Below, in pieces: positions 6,577 to 10,675 of a stretch of DNA of 10,675 nucleotides. The notes beneath the pieces are model-generated. The model was not told the DNA's origin. It was given only the letters and a program-made list of their open reading frames with translations, and ran no database searches. A program made the position numbers and the translations under genes. The first letter of the stretch is position 1. The number at the start of each line of letters is the position of its first letter. Origin of the DNA: an uncultured Synergistales bacterium (GTDB lineage: Bacteria > Synergistota > Synergistia > Synergistales > Aminobacteriaceae); assembly GCA_905234205.1 (NCBI GenBank), contig CAJOGG010000062.1:1-10675 (forward strand), given 5' to 3'.

Positions 6577-7092
6577 TTGAGCGATTTAGATTTGGTGAAC
6601 AACGTTTTGGAGATTAAGAAGTTTCCTGACCCTGTGTTGAAGAAAGTTTCACAGCCTGTTGAAGTTTTTGATGAAGAGCTTGCAAAATTCGTGAAGGATT
6701 TATTCTCTGCTATGAGAGTTCATGACGGAGTGGGCTTGGCGGCTCCTCAAGTCGGGGTGCTGAAGAAGATTGCTGTTGTTGAGTACGAGGACAAGAGCTA
6801 CGTACTGATTAATCCCAAAGTCATTGACCAGAAGGGACTACAGGAGGGCGAAGAAGGCTGTTTGAGTTTTCCTGGAATATATGCTCATGTTACGCGGCCG
6901 CAATGGGTCAAGATCGAAGCACAGGACGAGAAGGGCGAGACTCACACCTACGAAGCTGAAGGCTATACCGCGCGAGCATTCCTTCATGAAATGGATCATT
7001 TGTCGGGAAAATTATTCATTGATTACTTATCAAACCTCAAACGCAACGCCATAAAAGCTAAAGTCAAGAAGAACACCGGAGGACATTTTTAA
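6577..7092 (+). CDS. def: peptide deformylase
   Basis: A 171-residue peptide deformylase, which removes the formyl group from the N-terminal Met of new proteins in the cytoplasm. All three catalytic motifs are intact: GVGLAAPQVG (51-60), EEGCLSFP (92-99, metal ligand Cys95) and HEMDH (137-141, ligands His137 and His141, catalytic Glu138). The length is normal. The N-terminus LEIKKFPDPVLKKVSQPV fits the family, so the start must lie before it. The next in-frame Met is residue 46, too late, which leaves TTG 6577 with GGAG at 6562-6565 (11 nt). An ATG at 6567 abuts the ribosome site but is out of frame. fmt follows after one base, the classic def-fmt pair. If fmt is really broken, the need for this enzyme would fall, yet def shows no decay. 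Confidence 0.96.
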   Translation: MSDLDLVNNVLEIKKFPDPVLKKVSQPVEVFDEELAKFVKDLFSAMRVHDGVGLAAPQVGVLKKIAVVEYEDKSYVLINPKVIDQKGLQEGEEGCLSFPGIYAHVTRPQWVKIEAQDEKGETHTYEAEGYTARAFLHEMDHLSGKLFIDYLSNLKRNAIKAKVKKNTGGHF

Positions 7093-7093
7093 C

Positions 7094-7959
7094 GTGAACG
7101 CGCTGAAATTTTGGTTCATAGGTACGGGACAATTCGCGGCACTCTGCCTTGAGAATCTCGTCGCTAATCACGGCTTAAACTTTGAGAGAATCATTACCGG
7201 CCTTCCGACTCGTTCTGGACGCAACAACAAGGAGAATCCATCACACGTTGAACTCAAAGCCAATGAACTTGGCCTAACTGTAACACGTACGGGAAAATTA
7301 AACGATAACGCGGAATTACTTGACGCTCTTGCAACGAATACATTGACTTTGGACAAATAATTAAGCCTCCGTTTCTTGATGCAATGTGCTTGAATATTCA
7401 CCCGTCCTTGTTGCCAAAATACAGGGGGGCTGCTCCTATACAACGTGCCTTGCTTAATGGCGAGAGCGTTACGGGCGTGAGCGTCTTCAGACTCGTGAAA
7501 GCTATGGACGCGGGAGAAATTTTGGCGCATGAAAAATTTGTTGTACCTGAAAATTATTCGGCCTCGGATTTATATATTACGCTTGCTGAAATTGGCTGTA
7601 GAATCACGGCTGAAGCTCTTGAAAAATTCCCTGACCTAAAATTTACACCACAAGATGATTCACAAGCTAGTTATGCCGATAAATTGAATAAGAATGAATT
7701 TGAACTCTCTCAATCAATGACCGCGAAAAAATTCTGTGCCACAGTGAGAGCGCTGGATATGTCAGGCGGAGCGTATATTGTTCTTGACGGTAAACGCGTG
7801 AAAATTTGGCGAGCATGTTTGAGTTCGGGAGATAATAAGAATCCTGAATTAGCGTGTAGTGATTCGAACGTTGAGCTTCTGGAAGTTCAAAGTGAGGGCA
7901 AGAAACGTACTACAGGCCAAGAATGGGCGAGGGGATTGCGAAATAATAGCTTTATGTAA
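7094..7959 (+). pseudogene. fmt: methionyl-tRNA formyltransferase, frameshifted
   Basis: The two halves lie in different frames. The first (7094-7360) gives FWFIGTGQFAALCLENLV and GLPTRSGR, and stops at TAA 7358-7360. The second is open from before 7342 to TAA 7957-7959; it gives IDFGQIIKPPFLDA, the formyl-folate site LNIHPSLLPKYRGAAPIQRA (essential Asn and His present), AMDAGEIL and a complete C-terminal tRNA-binding domain. Fmt formylates initiator Met-tRNA. The junction is at about 7337-7344, where ALATN meets IDFGQ. Relatives have about six more residues here (a PD-x-I-x-V strand), so a deletion of 3n+1 nt, about 19, explains both the shift and the loss. About three further residues seem missing between FLDA and MCLNIH (near 7383). 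The GTG start at 7094 has GGAGG at 7078-7082. It could be a pseudogene, a strain variant or a sequence error. Confidence 0.85.
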
Positions 7960-7976
7960 AGTTTAGAGTTATGCGC

Positions 7977-7982
7977 TATAAT
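7977..7982 (+). promoter_or_regulatory. possible -10 element for the Nudix gene
   Basis: TATAAT within ATGCGCTATAAT lies in the 66-nt gap between fmt and the Nudix gene, about 44 nt before the start codon. No convincing -35 hexamer is seen at 16-18 nt. It closely matches the element at 1074-1085. Confidence 0.5.
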
Positions 7983-8025
7983 TATCCAAGATTATTCATT
8001 CATAACAATGTAGGAAAGGGCAGGT

Positions 8026-8608
8026 GTGTTTATGCCGGGAGAGAAAAATTTAGCAGGTCAGATAGTTTCAGATTTCTCACAGATTGAAGAGGTCTGTGTG
8101 AATGAGCGTAGACTCTTTGACGGGAAAATATTAAATCTACGTTGTGATGAAGTTCGTACACCTTCGGGGCGAATTGCTACACGTGAAGTCGTTGAACATA
8201 AGGCGGCTGTAGGCATGCTTGCAGTTACAGACCATAAGAGCGTGTTGCTTGTCAGACAATTTCGTTACGCCGTTCATGAAGCTACGTTGGAAGTATGCGC
8301 AGGCTTGATTGAACCCGGTGAAGACCCCGCACAGTCAGCAGAACGAGAAATGCAGGAAGAAGGCCAAGAGCTTGTATAAGATTGGCGATTTTTACGCGTC
8401 ACCAGGCTTTTGCACGGAGATGTTCACTCTGTTTCTTGCTGAAGGGCTGGAGAGATCGTCATTGCCACAAGATGAAGATGAAAATGTTTCGGTTGTAGAA
8501 GTGAAATTTGCTGATATACCGGTCATGATTAGAGAAGGGAAAATACGAGACTCGAAGACGTTTGCAGCTCTTTCGTGGCTTATGGCTAAGGAGGCGATCG
8601 CCCCCTGA
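8026..8608 (+). pseudogene. Nudix hydrolase (ADP-ribose pyrophosphatase-like), frameshifted
   Basis: The N-terminal frame (8026-8379) resembles NudF/YqkG: VNERRLFDGKILNL, REVVEHKAAVGMLAV, VLLVRQFRYAV, then the Nudix box GLIEPGEDPAQSAEREMQEE, where it loses register and stops at 8377-8379. The C-terminal frame resumes at about 8360 with KAKSLYKIGDFYASPGFCTEMFTLF and ends at TGA 8606-8608. These enzymes hydrolyse ADP-ribose and similar nucleoside diphosphates with Mg2+. The box needs EE-x-G-hydrophobic, but the x-G-Y-type residues are gone. An 11-nt deletion (3n+2) between REMQEE and KAKSLYKIG would explain the shift and restore an intact protein of about 198 residues if reversed. The start may be GTG 8026 or ATG 8032; AGGAAAGG at 8012-8019 lies 6 and 12 nt before them. 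The gene seems to have its own -10 element at 7977-7982. Confidence 0.8.
8589..8606 (+). repeat. GC-rich palindrome at the end of the Nudix gene
   Basis: The 10-bp palindrome GGCGATCGCC (8593-8602) extends to a 9-bp arm with one mismatch and overlaps the Nudix stop codon. No T-run follows, so it is at best a weak terminator. The 69-nt gap after the gene shows no other terminator. Confidence 0.4.
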
Positions 8609-8677
8609 TAAATATTGCTGTAGAAGCGTCAATTTAGTGTTCCAAAAATTTTTATTACGGAGGAGAGTATTTATTAC

Positions 8678-10675
8678 ATGTTAAACAATTTTAAGATCAC
8701 AGGTAAATTAACAATAGGTTTCGGAATCGTGTTGGCTCTTTTCGGAGTCGCAGTGTTCTTCTCATGGACGAGTATTTCAGCCGTTCAGACTGACGTTCAA
8801 TACCTTCAGATGGTCGTTGATAACACAGTCAAAATCGCTGTAGACCTCACGAACGATATTAGCTTCATCAGAGCAGGCGTTAGAGATTTGAAATTCTCTG
8901 AAAGTGATGAAGACATTGAAAAAATGCAAAACTATTTAACTCAACTTAGAACAGACCTTGAACGCGGAAAACGTATGTACGCCCAGCACCCCACACTTTC
9001 AAGTCTTGCGAGTCTGTCGGAAATGGAAAACTTGATCCGCAACATCGAATCAACTTTCTCAAAAGCCAATCAGATGATCCGTACAAAGCGTACAGTTTCT
9101 GCAACACTCATTCAGGAAATCGACAAGATGATCGCACTTCTTGAGAGCGTTATCGACATGCAGTACAAGATCACGATTCAGAACCTCAAAACTAACCTTG
9201 AAGGCCATGATTACGAGACAGACATCAACCGCATTAGGTCAGTCGAAGATTTGCGCACACAGTTTGCAATCACAGCCAGAAATTACGCTGTAGCAATGTG
9301 GTACAGAGACGCAAAGATGATGAATGACATAGTGCAGCAGCTCGTCAACGGCGAGAACCAATACAACAGATTCTACGAGAACACGACTTACAAAGAAGTC
9401 AAGGACTTGATGAACGCAGGCCGCGGAACTTTTACAACACTTAAGAACGGATTCAATGACGTGTTGAACTCATTCACACAGACTGAACCAGCATTTGCAG
9501 CACTCCTTTCTGATGGCCTTAACCTCGTCAATATCTCTAACAAGATCACCGACGACGGAACAAAGAGAATCGTAGACCTTTCACAGGGCGCACATGATTC
9601 ACTCGGCAGCACAATGTTGCTTGTTATCTCACTTGCTGCTGTTGCAATCTTTATCGGTATCGGAATCGCACTTTACATCGCTAAATCAATCTCCAAACCT
9701 CTTGCACGCGTCGTTGAACTTTGCGGAAATGCCAGCAACGGCGATATGTCAATCGTACGTGAAGATTTTGGTTACGAGGGCAAAGACGAACTTGGAGAAC
9801 TCGGCGACGCTTTGTCGGAAATGTTCTATTCACTCAGCACGGCAATCGCTGATATTCGTGGACTCGCAATCCAGAGCCATGACACTTCTGCCCGCATGAA
9901 AGAGGACGCCACAAAGAACACAGAGTACGCAAACAATGTACGTTCAAACGTTGCTAACGTCGTTAAGTTAATGGAAGGCAACTCGTCATCATTGCAGGAA
10001 TCCAACGCCGGTACAGAGGAAATGTCAGCTGCTTCAATGACCAGTGCACAAGCTGCTACGGACTGCGCCGAATTTATCTCCAACATGACAACAGTTACGG
10101 CTAAGGCAGTTGATACGGTTAAAGAGGCAATCGCAAATATCGTTGTACTTCAGAGAAAGACGAAAGAGAGCGGAATTAAACTTCAGGAACTCGTCGAGAA
10201 CTCCAACAAGATCAGCGAATTTATCGGAGACATTACATCAATCGCCGACCAGACGAACTTGTTAGCCCTCAACGCCGCTATCGAAGCTGCAAGAGCTGGT
10301 GAAGCCGGACGAGGATTCGCAGTTGTTGCTGAATCAGTACGTAAACTCGCAGAAGAATCAAGCAGAGCCGCTGAAAATGTAAGAGGCTTAATCGAGACAT
10401 TACAGGAAGCCGCAAGAGAAACAAAGACTTCAAGCGATGAAACAGCAGTCTTGCTTGACGAAACGACAGAGAAAGCAAACGGTGCTCAGGATTCACTTGC
10501 TGAGGCAATCGGACAGATCGACAAAGCTAATGACAGAATCCAAAACATCGCAGCAGTTGCTCAGGAACAGGCAGCTTCAAGCCGTGAAATCGCCGCAGGT
10601 ATCGACAACGTAACGAAGGCTACAACGGAAGTCCTTGAACACCTTGCGAGTATCAAGAACGACATGGACGCAACC
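8678..10675 (+). CDS. methyl-accepting chemotaxis protein (3' end outside window)
   Basis: Open for 666 codons from ATG 8678 to the window edge. The order is: membrane segment 1 (about 10-31), an all-helical extracytoplasmic sensor of about 280 residues with no recognised ligand motif, membrane segment 2 (about 312-335), HAMP (about 336-390), and a long coiled-coil signalling domain. The signalling tip is canonical: [40 protein letters not shown] (about 522-562), which contacts CheA and CheW. It senses a small molecule outside the cell and controls motility or another Che output. The start is backed by GGAGGAG at 8659-8665 (12 nt upstream). Codon use is unlike its neighbours and close to gap (ATC, AAC, GAC, GCA, CTT dominant), suggesting strong expression. 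No other che gene is in view. Expected continuation: a few more helical turns of the cytoplasmic domain. Confidence 0.93.
   Translation, partial: MLNNFKITGKLTIGFGIVLALFGVAVFFSWTSISAVQTDVQYLQMVVDNTVKIAVDLTNDISFIRAGVRDLKFSESDEDIEKMQNYLTQLRTDLERGKRMYAQHPTLSSLASLSEMENLIRNIESTFSKANQMIRTKRTVSATLIQEIDKMIALLESVIDMQYKITIQNLKTNLEGHDYETDINRIRSVEDLRTQFAITARNYAVAMWYRDAKMMNDIVQQLVNGENQYNRFYENTTYKEVKDLMNAGRGTFTTLKNGFNDVLNSFTQTEPAFAALLSDGLNLVNISNKITDDGTKRIVDLSQGAHDSLGSTMLLVISLAAVAIFIGIGIALYIAKSISKPLARVVELCGNASNGDMSIVREDFGYEGKDELGELGDALSEMFYSLSTAIADIRGLAIQSHDTSARMKEDATKNTEYANNVRSNVANVVKLMEGNSSSLQESNAGTEEMSAASMTSAQAATDCAEFISNMTTVTAKAVDTVKEAIANIVVLQRKTKESGIKLQELVENSNKISEFIGDITSIADQTNLLALNAAIEAARAGEAGRGFAVVAESVRKLAEESSRAAENVRGLIETLQEAARETKTSSDETAVLLDETTEKANGAQDSLAEAIGQIDKANDRIQNIAAVAQEQAASSREIAAGIDNVTKATTEVLEHLASIKNDMDAT

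Noticed and set aside
7337..7360. Programmed ribosomal frameshift in fmt
   Set aside because: No slippery heptamer or stimulatory stem is evident, and conserved residues are missing, which frameshifting would not explain.
8594..8601. GCGATCGC, the cyanobacterial HIP1 octamer
   Set aside because: A single copy in the window; nothing else points to cyanobacteria.
8609..8635. Possible sigma-28 type promoter before the MCP (TAAA-N15-GTCAATTT)
   Set aside because: The second element matches only half of the GCCGATAA consensus.
9388..10508. Several small frames on both strands over the MCP gene
   Set aside because: The MCP frame is continuous and conserved; these overlap it with low-complexity translations.

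Overview
The window looks chromosomal and bacterial, moderately AT-rich, with no phage, IS, CRISPR or rRNA content. The mix of genes suggests a diderm relative of the Firmicutes, and a gut or rumen Synergistota bacterium is my best guess. The reasons are a CsgG-like secreted protein behind a Sec signal peptide, a CtsR/ClpC stress module, overlapping azlC/azlD genes, and an Fmt with a 'TGLPTRSGR' type N-terminal region. This placement is inference from remembered family resemblance, not a computed phylogeny.

Left part, + strand (1-2353): the last 64 codons of a glyceraldehyde-3-phosphate dehydrogenase and its terminator; a secreted CsgG-family protein with a Lys/Ser-rich tail and its own terminator; an AI-2E/PerM family membrane protein; and a single tRNA-Cys(GCA) behind a near-consensus promoter.

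Middle, - strand (6340 down to 2373): a tightly packed four-gene unit ctsR-clpC-azlC-azlD. ctsR/clpC and clpC/azlC each meet at a 1-nt TAATG overlap, and azlC/azlD also overlap. A good promoter (TTGATT-17-TATAAT) precedes ctsR, and a CtsR-type direct-repeat operator covers its -35 element, so the unit is probably autoregulated by CtsR. The mcsA and mcsB genes that sit between ctsR and clpC in Bacillus are absent, and the tetraglycine loop of CtsR is altered.

Right part, + strand (6577-10675): def (peptide deformylase) and fmt (Met-tRNA formyltransferase) form the usual N-formylation pair, followed by a Nudix hydrolase (ADP-ribose pyrophosphatase-like) and the first 666 codons of a methyl-accepting chemotaxis protein that runs off the window. 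Both fmt and the Nudix gene are interrupted by a frameshift. In each case the reading frame changes exactly where a conserved segment is missing, which fits short deletions (about 19 and about 11 nt by my reconstruction) rather than homopolymer slips. This is the most striking feature of the window: either recent decay of two neighbouring genes, a mixed-strain or assembly artefact, or something less usual.

A smaller theme is the translation signals. The GGAG core lies 10-13 nt before most start codons, further than usual, and several starts are TTG or GTG. I did not find a clearly new defence or mobile system here.
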